Source of the DNA: DATEGZ01 sp035279905
Lineage (GTDB): Bacteria > Acidobacteriota > Vicinamibacteria > Vicinamibacterales > SCN-69-37
NCBI GenBank assembly: GCA_035279905.1
Contig: DATEGZ010000149.1
Coordinates: forward strand, 1 to 64,000
Direction of reading: 5' to 3'
Length of the DNA stretch: 64,000 nucleotides
A model generated the notes under the pieces. It did no database searches. It saw nothing but the letters and a program-made list of their open reading frames with translations, and had not been told where the DNA came from. Positions within the stretch are counted from its first letter, which is position 1. Each line of letters begins with the position of its first letter. This document shows, one piece after another, positions 33,173 through 44,466 of the stretch. Both the position numbers and the translations under genes were made by a program.

Positions 33173-34036
33173 CTATCGCGCGACCGCCGATCGCGCCTTG
33201 ACGAGGGCGTTGATCTGGACGAGCGAATCGAGCAGCGGCGCGAGCCGGCTGAGCGCCAGCGCGTTCTCCGCGTCGCTCTTGGCTTGCGCCGGGTTCTCGT
33301 GCACTTCGAGGAACACGCCGTCGACGCCGGCGGCGACGCCTGCCCGCGCGAGCGGTTCGATGAACTCCGCCTGGCCCGCGGTCACGCCGTTGCCGGCTCC
33401 CGGGAGTTGGAGCGAATGCGTCACGTCGAACACGACCGGCGCGCCGAGCCCACGAATCAACGGGAACGCCCGCATGTCGACGACCAGGTTGTTGTAGCCG
33501 AACGTCGCGCCGCGCTCGGTGACGAACACGTGCTCGTTGCCGGTGGATCGCGCCTTCTCCAGCGCGTGCCGGATGTCGAGCGGCGCCAGGAACTGGCCTT
33601 TCTTGATGTTGATGGTCCGGCCGGTCTTCGCCGCCTCGACGATGAGGTCGGTCTGCCGGGACAGGAACGCCGGGATCTGAAGCACGTCGGCGACCTCGCC
33701 GGCCTTCGCTGCCTGCTCGGGCTCGTGGATGTCCGTCAGGATGGGCACGCCGACGTCGTGTTTGACGCGCGCGAGGATCGACAGGCCGGCCTCGAGGCCC
33801 GGGCCGCGAAACGACTTCACCGACGTGCGGTTGGCCTTGTCGAACGACGCCTTGAAGATGTACGGCACGCCCGCGCGCCGCGCGATGTCAGCAATCGATC
33901 GCGCCAGGGCCAGGCAATGGGCTTCGCTCTCGATGACACACGGCCCCGCGATCAGCACCAGGCGGTCGTCGCCCAGGACGACGCCGTCGGCGATCGGGAT
34001 CTTGCGAACCGCCGCGAGGGCAGATGGCTCGGTCAC
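33173..34036 (-). CDS. kdsA: 3-deoxy-8-phosphooctulonate synthase
   Basis: 287 aa. It condenses PEP with arabinose 5-phosphate. Motifs: LIAGPCVIESE near the N-terminus, FKASFDKANRTSVKSFRGPG, TDIHEPEQA, QIPAFLSRQTDL, KKGQFLAP and FDVTHSLQLPG. The KANRTS and PGAGNG segments match KdsA. Asn at the metal position would indicate a metal-independent enzyme, but I did not verify which residue occupies it here. Start ATG/alternative near 34036, 24 bases after pyrG. Confidence 0.95.
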   Translation of the reverse strand: MTEPSALAAVRKIPIADGVVLGDDRLVLIAGPCVIESEAHCLALARSIADIARRAGVPYIFKASFDKANRTSVKSFRGPGLEAGLSILARVKHDVGVPILTDIHEPEQAAKAGEVADVLQIPAFLSRQTDLIVEAAKTGRTINIKKGQFLAPLDIRHALEKARSTGNEHVFVTERGATFGYNNLVVDMRAFPLIRGLGAPVVFDVTHSLQLPGAGNGVTAGQAEFIEPLARAGVAAGVDGVFLEVHENPAQAKSDAENALALSRLAPLLDSLVQINALVKARSAVAR

Positions 34037-34060
34037 GCGCCGTCAATTATATGAGCGTGG

Positions 34061-35748
<1,688 letters not shown>

Positions 35749-35752
<4 letters not shown>

Positions 35753-36546
35753 GAACGCGCGCCGGCTTGCACCAGCCGCCGTACGCGCTCGAGGTCTTCC
35801 GGCGTGTCCACCCCGATGGTGTCCGCGTCGGTTTCGACGGTGACGATTCTAAATCCGTGTTCGAGGACCCGGAGCTGCTCCAGGCCTTCGGCGAGCTCGA
35901 GCGGCGTTTGCGGCAGCCGGGCGAGCTCGAGCAGAAACGTGCGCTTGTAGACGTACAGGCCCAGATGCCGCCACATCGCCGGCGCTTGGTGCCCCGGCCG
36001 GACGTAGGGCAGGGGCGATCGGGAGAAGTACAGGGCGTAGCCCTGATGGTCCACGACCAACTTCACGATACTCGGATTGTGCAGGTCCTCGGGCGCGTCC
36101 AGCCGCTTGCGGAGCGTGCCCATTCGTTCCCCGGCGGGCGAGAGCAGCGGCTGCACTGCGGCGTCGATCGCCGACGGGGTAATGAGCGGCTCATCGCCTT
36201 GCACGTTCACGATGAGATCCGATTCGAGCTTGGCCGCCACTTCAGCGAGACGATCGGTGCCCGTGGCGTGATCGGCGCTCGTCATCACGGCGACTCCGCC
36301 GAACTTGTCTACAGCTGTGGCGACTTCCTCGCTGTCGGTCGCGACGACGACCGCATCGACGCGTCGCGCGTGCGACGCGCGCGTCCACACGTGTTCGACC
36401 ATCGTCTTGCCGTCGATGAGCGCGAGCGGCTTGCCGGGCAAGCGCGTCGACCGGTAACGAGAGGGAATGACAGCGACGACTCGGGCTTGACGGAGGGAAC
36501 GTGCCAGTTCTGACGGGAAAACAACGGGCACAACGAATATTAGCAC
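35749..36546 (-). CDS. kdsB: 3-deoxy-manno-octulosonate cytidylyltransferase (CMP-Kdo synthetase)
   Basis: 265 aa if GTG 36546 is used; an in-frame GTG at 36531 also fits. It activates Kdo with CTP. The nucleotide motif is VVAVIPSRYRSTRLPGKPLA. HATGTDRLAEV, NVQGDEPLI and LHNPSIVKLVVD are typical, as is IGVDTPEDLERVR near the end. It heads the run kdsB-pyrG-kdsA-kdsD-kdsC-lapB-coaE. No clear ribosome site decides the start. Confidence 0.93.
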
Positions 36547-36610
36547 GACTTGGGCGCGGCTTGTCCCGACCGTCCTCTAGTGGTACGATTTTCTAGGCTG
36601 CGAGGCCAAC

Positions 36611-37123
36611 ATGCAGCGGCTTGCGCAAATCCTGTTGCTCGCTGGCGGCGTCCTGCTCGCGACGTGGATCTATGCGCCCGCGGCGCCATCACCGTCGCCG
36701 GTGCCTGCGCGCGTTGCTGAGCCGGTCGATCAGACGGCGCCGCTGGTTGCCGAGATGGCGGCGCAGACCGAGCGGATGCGCACTCGCCTCGACGAGCCGC
36801 AGAATTTTCCACCGCCAGAGCGAAACCCGTTTACGTTCGGCGCGCGGCGTGAAGTCGTGCCGCCGCGGCCGCGACTTCCCGTGGCCGCTCCGGAAGTTCC
36901 GCCTCCTCCGCCTCCCGCGCTGCCGAAACTCCTCGCCATCGTCGCGAACGACGGCGAGGGCGGCACGGTCGTGCTCACCGCGATCTTCTCCGTCGGCGAC
37001 AACGTGCAGGTGGTGAAGGCGGGCGATCAGATCGGCGCGTTCGTGATCCGCAGCGTGACCGCCGAGGGCGCCGAGCTTCTCGACCCGGTGACGAGCGCCG
37101 TGCACCGCGTGACGATTCGCTAG
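36611..37123 (+). CDS. PulC/GspC-like (HR-domain) membrane-anchored protein
   Basis: 170 aa, divergent from kdsB. An N-terminal membrane helix (AQILLLAGGVLLATWIYAP) is followed by a Pro-rich linker, the segment PERNPFTFG (compare RxPF in PilP/GspC), a poly-Pro stretch and a beta-rich C-terminal domain (LLAIVANDGEGGTVVLTAIF, then GDNVQVVKAGDQIGAFVI). This layout resembles GspC/PilP HR domains that contact a secretin. No other secretion gene adjoins it, so it may work with a system elsewhere. The assignment is by motif only. Confidence 0.6.
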   Translation: MQRLAQILLLAGGVLLATWIYAPAAPSPSPVPARVAEPVDQTAPLVAEMAAQTERMRTRLDEPQNFPPPERNPFTFGARREVVPPRPRLPVAAPEVPPPPPPALPKLLAIVANDGEGGTVVLTAIFSVGDNVQVVKAGDQIGAFVIRSVTAEGAELLDPVTSAVHRVTIR

Positions 37124-37141
37124 CCGCGCGCGCGCGTTCGT

Positions 37142-37147
37142 TATAAT
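37142..37147 (+). promoter_or_regulatory. -10 element upstream of icd
   Basis: TATAAT lies in the otherwise GC-rich gap 37124-37318. The expected -35 (GCTAGC) is weak. It would give a leader of about 165 bases before icd, which contains the TTTTCCACA pair. Confidence 0.4.
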
Positions 37148-37230
37148 GTCCAGCGTGAATTCCCGCACCAAGTTGGTGCAAACCGCTCCATCGTCAAGAA
37201 ACTCGCGGTAAACCAGCAAAACAGCGGGAC

Positions 37231-37251
37231 TTTTCCACACACTTTTCCACA
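37231..37251 (+). promoter_or_regulatory. Two TTTTCCACA words (DnaA-box-like) in the icd leader
   Basis: TTTTCCACA occurs at 37231-37239 and 37243-37251, a 12-base repeat. Each differs from the DnaA consensus TTATCCACA at one position. A pair of boxes in a promoter region can be a DnaA or other regulator site. There are no other origin features, so replication start is not claimed. Confidence 0.35.
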
Positions 37252-37318
37252 GTTTCTGTGAAGATCTCGTGACGTCCGCATGGGGACGTGACCTAAAAAA
37301 CTGGTACGAGGCACACGC

Positions 37319-38536
37319 ATGACAGGCAGTGCGATAACGAGAGCGGACGGACGGCTGGCCGTGCCGGATCGGCCGATCATTCCGTTCATCGAAGGCGATG
37401 GCACGGGACCGGACATCTGGCGCGCGAGCGTGCGCGTCTTCGATGCGGCCGTGTCGGCGGCGTACGGCACGAGCCGCAAGATCGAATGGCTCGAAGTGCT
37501 GGCGGGAGAGAAAGCGTTCAACAAAACGGGGAACTGGCTTCCCGACGAGACGCTGACGGCGTTCCGGCAGTACCTCGTCGGCATCAAGGGCCCGCTCACG
37601 ACGCCGGTTGGCGGCGGCATTCGATCGCTCAACGTCGCGCTGCGCCAGGAATTGGATTTGTACACGTGTTTGCGGCCCGTGCGGTACTTCAAGGGCATGG
37701 AGACGCCGGTCAAGCGCCCTGATCTGGTGGACATGGCGATCTTCCGCGAGAACACGGAAGACATCTACGCAGGCATCGAGTTCCGCGAGGGCTCGCCAGA
37801 GGCCGAGGAGTTCAAGAAGGTTTTTGCGGCGGCGTTCCCGAAAATCTTCAAGAAGGTGCGCTTTCCGGCGACGAGCGGGTTTGGCATCAAACCGATCTCG
37901 CGCGAAGGCAGCGAGCGGTTGATTCGCGCGGCGATCGAGTACGCGATCGCGAACAAGCGCCAGAGCCTCACGCTCGTGCACAAGGGCAACATCATGAAGT
38001 TCACCGAGGGCGCGTTTCGCGACTGGGGCTACGAGCTGGCCAAGCGCGAGTTCGGCGCGGTGGAGTTCGACGGCGGCCCGTGGTGCAAGCTGCCGAACGG
38101 CCTCGTGGTCAAGGACGTGATTGCGGACGCGTTCTTGCAGCAGATCCTCACGCGTCCCGCGGACTACGCCGTGATCGCGACGCCCAACCTCAACGGCGAC
38201 TACATTTCGGACGCGCTGGCGGCGCAGGTCGGTGGCATCGGGATTGCTCCGGGCGGCAACATCAACTACGTCACCGGGCACGCGGTCTTCGAAGCGACGC
38301 ACGGCACCGCTCCGAAGTACGCCGGACTGGACAAGGTCAATCCCGGATCGGTCATCCTCTCAGGCGAGATGATGCTGCGCTACATGGGATGGACCGAGGC
38401 GGCCGACCGCGTCATCACGTCGCTCGAGCGCACGATCGGATCCAAGCGGGTCACCTACGATCTGGCACGGTTGATCCCTGGATCCACGGAGCTCAAGACC
38501 TCGGAATTTGGCACGGCCATGATTAACAATATGTAG
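37319..38536 (+). CDS. icd: NADP-dependent isocitrate dehydrogenase
   Basis: 405 aa TCA-cycle enzyme. PIIPFIEGDGTGPDIW, GGGIRSLNVALRQELDLYTC (the phosphorylatable Ser in the substrate loop), RPVRYFKGMETPVKRPD and AIFRENTEDIYAGIEF are family motifs. The cofactor region is EATHGTAPKYAGLDKVNPGS, whose Lys/Tyr pattern suits NADP. It lies upstream of mdh in the same direction. Confidence 0.95.
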   Translation: MTGSAITRADGRLAVPDRPIIPFIEGDGTGPDIWRASVRVFDAAVSAAYGTSRKIEWLEVLAGEKAFNKTGNWLPDETLTAFRQYLVGIKGPLTTPVGGGIRSLNVALRQELDLYTCLRPVRYFKGMETPVKRPDLVDMAIFRENTEDIYAGIEFREGSPEAEEFKKVFAAAFPKIFKKVRFPATSGFGIKPISREGSERLIRAAIEYAIANKRQSLTLVHKGNIMKFTEGAFRDWGYELAKREFGAVEFDGGPWCKLPNGLVVKDVIADAFLQQILTRPADYAVIATPNLNGDYISDALAAQVGGIGIAPGGNINYVTGHAVFEATHGTAPKYAGLDKVNPGSVILSGEMMLRYMGWTEAADRVITSLERTIGSKRVTYDLARLIPGSTELKTSEFGTAMINNM

Positions 38537-38564
38537 TTTGTTTGGTGTCAGGAGACATGATCCG

Positions 38565-39491
38565 ATGAATCGCAAAGTTACTGTAGTTGGCGGCGCCGGG
38601 AACGTCGGCGCGACCGTGGCACGGGCGATTGCCGTCAAGGAGCTCGCCGACGTCGTGGTCGTCGACATCGCCGCCGAGAAAGCCGCGGGGATCGCGCTCG
38701 ACATCTTCGAGGCGTGCCCAATCGATGGGTCGGATGCCCGACTGGTCGGGACGGCCGACTACGCCGCCTCCGCCAACTCGGACGTCGTCGTGATCACGTC
38801 CGGTGTGCCGCGCAAGCCGGGCATGAGCCGCGACGACCTGCTGCAGGTCAACTACAAGATCATGCAGGCCGTCACGACGGAGGTCATCAAGCACTCGCCC
38901 AACTGCATCATCGTGCCCGTCGCCAACCCGCTGGACGCGATGTCGCAGGCCGTGTTCCGGCTGAGCAAGTTCCCCCGCGAGCGGGTCATCGGCATGGCGG
39001 GCGTGCTCGACTCGGCCCGCATGCGCACGTTCATTGCGATGGAGCTCAACGTCTCGGTCGAGAACGTCCACGCGTTCGTCCTGGGCGGACACGGCGACAC
39101 GATGGTGCCGCTGCCGCGCTACTCGACGGTGGCTGGTATCCCGATGACCGAGCTCATGTCCAAGGAGCGCGTCGACGCGATCTGCAAGCGCACCGCCGAC
39201 GGTGGGGCCGAGATCACGAAGCTGGTCGGGACGAGCGCCTGGTACGCGCCGGGCGCCGCGGCCGCCGAAATGGTGGAGGCGATCCTCAAGGACAAGAAGG
39301 CCATCCTGCCGTGCTCGGTGTTCCTCCGCGGGGAATACGGGGTGCACGACCAGTTCCTCGGCGTGCCGGTCAAGCTGGGCAAGGCCGGCGTCGAGCAGGT
39401 CATCGAGATCAAGCTGACGGCTGACGAGCAGGCCGCGCTGGCGAAATCGGCGGCCGCGGTCAAGGAACTGACCGCAGTCATCGGCGTCTGA
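38565..39491 (+). CDS. mdh: Malate dehydrogenase (LDH-like type)
   Basis: 308 aa from ATG 38565, with AGGAG ten bases upstream. The NAD-binding KVTVVGGAGNVGATVA opens the Rossmann fold, and VVVVDIAAEKAAGIALDIFE contains the Asp for NAD. The substrate loop GVPRKPGMSRDDLL has the catalytic Arg pair, and VANPLDAMSQAV and FVLGGHGDTMVPLPRYS hold the active-site His. The Arg in the loop favours malate over lactate. A strong terminator follows. Confidence 0.95.
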   Translation: MNRKVTVVGGAGNVGATVARAIAVKELADVVVVDIAAEKAAGIALDIFEACPIDGSDARLVGTADYAASANSDVVVITSGVPRKPGMSRDDLLQVNYKIMQAVTTEVIKHSPNCIIVPVANPLDAMSQAVFRLSKFPRERVIGMAGVLDSARMRTFIAMELNVSVENVHAFVLGGHGDTMVPLPRYSTVAGIPMTELMSKERVDAICKRTADGGAEITKLVGTSAWYAPGAAAAEMVEAILKDKKAILPCSVFLRGEYGVHDQFLGVPVKLGKAGVEQVIEIKLTADEQAALAKSAAAVKELTAVIGV

Positions 39492-39498
39492 GCGAAAT

Positions 39499-39550
39499 GA
39501 CGCCGGGAGTAGTTTTTCGCGAGACGTAAAACTACTCCCGGCGTCTTTTT
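39499..39550 (+). terminator. Intrinsic terminator after mdh
   Basis: A perfect 18-bp stem (39499-39516 with 39528-39545) with an 11-base loop is followed by TTTTT and, a few bases on, a second TTTTT. It lies 7 bases past the mdh stop. This is the strongest terminator in the window. Confidence 0.95.
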
Positions 39551-39668
39551 CTGTCTTTTTCTGTAACGACCCCCACAGAAATGGCGCGGGCCGGCCGGCG
39601 GACGCCGGTCGGCCCCGACGCTTCCCGCAAGTTTCGGCCAATCTCGATCGCGCGAAAAACCGCGAGCG

Positions 39669-39684
39669 CGGCACAGGCCTTGCA
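39669..39684 (+). promoter_or_regulatory. sigma54-like -24/-12 promoter upstream of a small ORF
   Basis: CGGCACAGGCCTTGCA matches the TGGCACR-N4-TTGCW consensus at all but the first position, with correct spacing. Initiation would be near 39696. The 31-codon ORF begins 27 bases further, behind AGGGGGCAGGG. It is the best sigma54 match in the window. Confidence 0.55.
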
Positions 39685-39722
39685 CTAAGAGGCGGCACAT
39701 CCCCAAACAGGGGGCAGGGCAC

Positions 39723-39818
39723 ATGGTACCGTTTGTGAGCGTCGTCGGATGCGTGCTGATCGTCGTTGGCCTGTGGGGCTCAGTTGTGAGCCTGCGCCGC
39801 GACGGCCCGCGCTTCTGA
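39723..39818 (+). CDS. 31-aa single-helix membrane microprotein (predicted)
   Basis: ATG 39723 is preceded by a purine-rich AGGGGGCAGGG site. The 31-residue product starts MVPFVSVVGCVLIVVGLWGS and ends with a basic tail (SLRRDGPRF). It is one hydrophobic helix with positive charges on the C-terminal side, so an inner-membrane microprotein is likely. A sigma54-like site stands 39 bases upstream and a terminator separates it from mdh. No family is known to me. Being so short, it may also be non-coding. Confidence 0.4.
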   Translation: MVPFVSVVGCVLIVVGLWGSVVSLRRDGPRF

Positions 39819-39873
39819 GTGACAAAAAGCGCACGTTGACCGGGATCGGGTCACTGACCTCATACTTCGCGGT

Positions 39874-40068
39874 ATGGGACTGTTCTGGGACCTGTACCAG
39901 CAAAGCCAAATCTCCACCCAAAGCGACCGCGCGGCGTCGCTCGCCGATCGCATGGATCGGCTCGAAGCCGACATGCGCCGCACGCAGCAGCTGCTGCGCG
40001 CGGTGATCGAACGCCTCGAAAAGCAGACGGGCACGGATCTCGACGGCGACGGCCGGATCGGGCGCTGA
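39874..40068 (+). CDS. 64-aa coiled-coil protein of unknown function
   Basis: The product starts MGLFWDLYQQSQISTQSDRA and continues as a charged amphipathic helix (ADRMDRLEADMRRTQQLLRA) to VIERLEKQTGTDLDGDGRIG. The C-terminal DLDGDGRIG resembles a single EF-hand/dockerin-like Ca loop (DxDxDGxI). No signal peptide is seen. It ends a few bases before an octamer array. Codon use is like neighbouring genes, so it is probably real, but no function can be assigned. Confidence 0.55.
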   Translation: MGLFWDLYQQSQISTQSDRAASLADRMDRLEADMRRTQQLLRAVIERLEKQTGTDLDGDGRIGR

Positions 40069-40074
40069 GGCGCC

Positions 40075-40228
40075 GTTGAGCCATTGAGCCATTGAGCCAT
40101 TGGGCCATTGAGCCATTGAGCCATTGAGATATTGGCAACCCCAATAGCCCAATGACCCAGTAGCCCAATAGCCCAATAGCCCAATGACCCAATGACCCAA
40201 TGACCCGATGACCCAATGACCCAATGAC
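40075..40228. repeat. Octamer tandem arrays in opposite orientations
   Basis: About six units of CCATTGAG (40075-40128) are followed by about eleven units of CCAATGAC/CCAATAGC (40141-40228). The second array is largely the reverse complement of the first, so the two can fold into a long imperfect hairpin. Related units recur at 41214-41250 and 41768-41806. The unit length of eight with no spacers rules out CRISPR. Confidence 0.9.
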
Positions 40229-40282
40229 GCTGTAGGATGACCCCGTCCGGCTGCCCGGCCGGCATGGGATGGAGGGTCCTGC

Positions 40283-41206
40283 ATGCGTTACCGACGGCTT
40301 CGTCTCGCTCTTGCGTTCCTCGTCGCCAGTCTCAGCCTGAGCTTCGCCGTCCGCGCGGCCGCGCCGCTGCCGCCCGACGCGCCGGAGTACGGGCCCGCGA
40401 AGGGCTGGCTCGTCATCATCGGCGGCAACATGCAGGACGGCTCCGGCCTGGCGCAGAAGTTCATCGACCTGGCCGGCGGCAAGGACAAGAACTTCGTCAT
40501 CATTCCGACCAACAACGGCAACAAGAATCAGGACGGCACGCCGCGCGTCTACAACGAAGAGACCGTGCTCGCACCCTGGATCAAGCGCGGGCTGACGCAC
40601 GTCAACATGCTGCACACGGCGGACCCGAAGGTCGCCAACACCGAGGAGTTCGTCAAGCCCTTGCTCGACGCGAACGGCGTGTGGTTCGACGGAGGGCGGC
40701 AGTGGAACGGCGTCGACTCCTACGCGGGCACGCGCGCGCTCGAGGAGTTCCGCAAGGTGCTCGAGCGCGGCGGCGCGATTGCGGGCAGTTCGGCCGGCGC
40801 GACCATCCAGGGCGACTACCTCGTCCGCGGCGACACCAAGGGCCCGGACGTGATGATGACGGAAGAGCCAACGCACCAGCACGGCTTCGCGTTCCTGCGC
40901 CACGTGGCGATCGATCAGCACATCAACGCACGCAACCGCTGGGACGACCTGATTCCGGTCATCAAGAAATATCCCGAGTACCTCGGCATCGGCCTCTCCG
41001 AGGACACCGGCATCATCGTCCACGGCGACCAGTTCGAGGTGATGGGGAAGTGGAAGGTCGCGATCCACGACAACACGCGGCCGTATCAGCCGTGGGAGAA
41101 ACCGTATTTCGTGCTCGCGCAAGGCGACGTCTACGACATGAAGGCGCGCAGAGTCGTCAAATACGGTAATGGCGTCAACGGGCGCGGCGGCGGCGGGGGG
41201 AACTGA
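40283..41206 (+). CDS. Secreted cyanophycinase-like peptidase (S51 family)
   Basis: 307 aa with a signal peptide (LRLALAFLVASLSLSFAVRA). The core has GWLVIIGGNMQDG, VWFDGGRQWNG and the serine nucleophile in IAGSSAGATIQG, the elbow of cyanophycinases and other S51 peptidases. The His region VAIDQHINARNRWDDL follows. Cyanophycinases release Asp-Arg dipeptides from cyanophycin, while relatives cut after Asp. Export suggests scavenging of external polymer or peptides. A Gly-rich tail precedes the stop. No cyanophycin synthetase is in the window. Confidence 0.82.
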   Translation: MRYRRLRLALAFLVASLSLSFAVRAAAPLPPDAPEYGPAKGWLVIIGGNMQDGSGLAQKFIDLAGGKDKNFVIIPTNNGNKNQDGTPRVYNEETVLAPWIKRGLTHVNMLHTADPKVANTEEFVKPLLDANGVWFDGGRQWNGVDSYAGTRALEEFRKVLERGGAIAGSSAGATIQGDYLVRGDTKGPDVMMTEEPTHQHGFAFLRHVAIDQHINARNRWDDLIPVIKKYPEYLGIGLSEDTGIIVHGDQFEVMGKWKVAIHDNTRPYQPWEKPYFVLAQGDVYDMKARRVVKYGNGVNGRGGGGGN

Positions 41207-41213
41207 CGCACGG

Positions 41214-41250
41214 CATTGAGCCATTGGGCCATTGGGTCATTGGGTCATTG
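41214..41250 (+). repeat. CATTGGGT octamer array (left flank of pilin-like gene)
   Basis: Five units (CATTGAGC, CATTGGGC, CATTGGGT, CATTGGGT, CATTGATG) run directly into the ATG of the next gene. An inverted counterpart lies beyond that gene at 41768-41806. The repeats are open in frame with the gene, but I place the start after them. Confidence 0.85.
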
Positions 41251-41766
41251 ATGAGGCGCAGCGTCGCCATGGAAGGACTGCACCAGCGGCATTGGGTCGC
41301 GACGGTTGTGATTACGGGAGTCCTGTGCGCCTCGCCCGTGCGGCTCCGGGGGCCCGAGACCGGACCAGCGACTCGCTTGCTGGCCGCGATGAAACAACTC
41401 AACAGCGCTCAAGTAGCCTTTGCCGCCACGTGCGGCGACAATGGCTTTGCGTCGACCCTTGATCAGCTGAAGACATCCGGCATTCAGGGAGGTGGAGACA
41501 CGTTTTTTCAAGGGCCACCGCCTGAATTGCAGGGACCGCTCGATGGAATGCAGCTGCGTCTTCAGCCGAGGTCGAGGGTCGTCCCGGGCCCGCGTGACTG
41601 TCGCGGTCTGCAAACGACCACTGAATACTACGCGTCGGCGACGTTCGGGCGCCCCTCATGGAAGGGCCCGTCGTTCGCGATGGTGAGCGACGGGGTGATC
41701 TGGCGCAGCGAGACCGCCGATCCGCCGCGCGAGCCGTTCGGCGCGCCGGCGACGCAGGTGAAGTGA
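41251..41766 (+). CDS. Orphan pilin-like secreted protein
   Basis: 171 aa from ATG 41251; ATG 41269 is possible. A hydrophobic N-terminal helix (HWVATVVITGVLCASPV) is followed by MKQLNSAQVAFAATCGDNGF, then ASTLDQLKTSG and a C-terminal FAMVSDGVIWRSE. The NSAQVAFA..GFASTLDQL and final SDGVIR-like strand resemble type IV pilin globular domains of acidobacteria. The usual prepilin GFTLIE cleavage motif is absent, so it may be a minor pilin derivative or a decayed copy. It is bracketed by inverted octamer arrays. Confidence 0.5.
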   Translation: MRRSVAMEGLHQRHWVATVVITGVLCASPVRLRGPETGPATRLLAAMKQLNSAQVAFAATCGDNGFASTLDQLKTSGIQGGGDTFFQGPPPELQGPLDGMQLRLQPRSRVVPGPRDCRGLQTTTEYYASATFGRPSWKGPSFAMVSDGVIWRSETADPPREPFGAPATQVK

Positions 41767-41767
41767 T

Positions 41768-41806
41768 CCAATAGCCCGATGACCCAATAACCCAATAGCC
41801 CAATAC
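41768..41806 (+). repeat. CCAATAGC octamer array (right flank of pilin-like gene)
   Basis: Five units (CCAATAGC, CCGATGAC, CCAATAAC, CCAATAGC, CCAATACG) begin two bases past the pilin-like stop. They are in inverse orientation to 41214-41250 and could also act as a terminator-like hairpin partner between convergent genes. Confidence 0.85.
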
Positions 41807-41815
41807 GTTTGGCGC

Positions 41816-42552
41816 TCACCGTAGTAAGGCCCGCCAAAACTCGCGGTTCATGCGCACGATGTTCGTGAGCGAGATCCCTTTCGGGCACACCGCTTCGCAT
41901 TCGCCCTCGTTCGAGCACGAGCCGAAGCCTTCGGTGTCCATCTGCGCCACCATCTTGACGACGCGCGACTTGCGCTCGACTTGCCCCTGGGGCAGCAGCG
42001 CGAGGTGGGTGATCTTGGCGGAGGTGAAGAGCGCAGCCGACGCGTTCTTGCACGCCGCGACGCACGCGCCGCATCCGATGCACTGCGCCGAGTCCATCGC
42101 GGCTTCCGCGGTGTTCTTGCCGATGAGGATCGCGTTGGCGTCCTCGGCGCCGCCAACGTTGACGGACGTGTAGCCGCCGGCCTGGACAATGCGATCGAAC
42201 GCCGTGCGATCGACGACCAGATCGCGCACGACCGGAAACGCACGCGCGCGCCAGGGCTCGAGCGTGAGCCGCTGGCCGTCCTTGAACCGCCGCATGTGCA
42301 GCTGGCACACCGTCGTGCCCGGATCCGGCCCGTGCGGCCGGCCGTTCACCAGGAACCCGCAGGCCCCGCAGATGCCCTCGCGGCAGTCCGAGTCGAACGC
42401 GATCGGTTCCTCGCCCTTTTTGATCAGCCCTTCGTTCACGACGTCCAGCATTTCGAGGAACGACATGTCCCTCGACACGCTGTCGGCCGTGTAGTCGACG
42501 AGCTCGCCCTTCGCTGAGGGGCCGGACTGCCGCCAGACGCGCAGGTGGATCT

Positions 42553-42556
<4 letters not shown>
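41816..42556 (-). CDS. sdhB: Succinate dehydrogenase/fumarate reductase iron-sulfur subunit
   Basis: 246 aa from GTG 42556, which overlaps the sdhA TGA. The 2Fe-2S domain has SDCREGICGACGFLVNG, with a further Cys in TTVCQLHMRRF. The C-terminal domain has CIGCGACVAACKNASA and CSNEGECEAVCPKGISL for the 4Fe-4S and 3Fe-4S clusters. It passes electrons from SdhA to the cytochrome b subunit. The longer open frame upstream is not coding. It is the last gene of sdhCAB. Confidence 0.95.

Positions 42557-44462
<1,906 letters not shown>

Positions 44463-44466
<4 letters not shown>

Noticed and set aside
37124..37318. Replication origin because of DnaA-box-like words
   Set aside because: Only two imperfect boxes, no AT-rich unwinding region and no dnaA/dnaN/parAB genes nearby.
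40075..40228. Possible CRISPR array
   Set aside because: Units are 8 bases without spacers, orientation flips midway and no cas genes are nearby.
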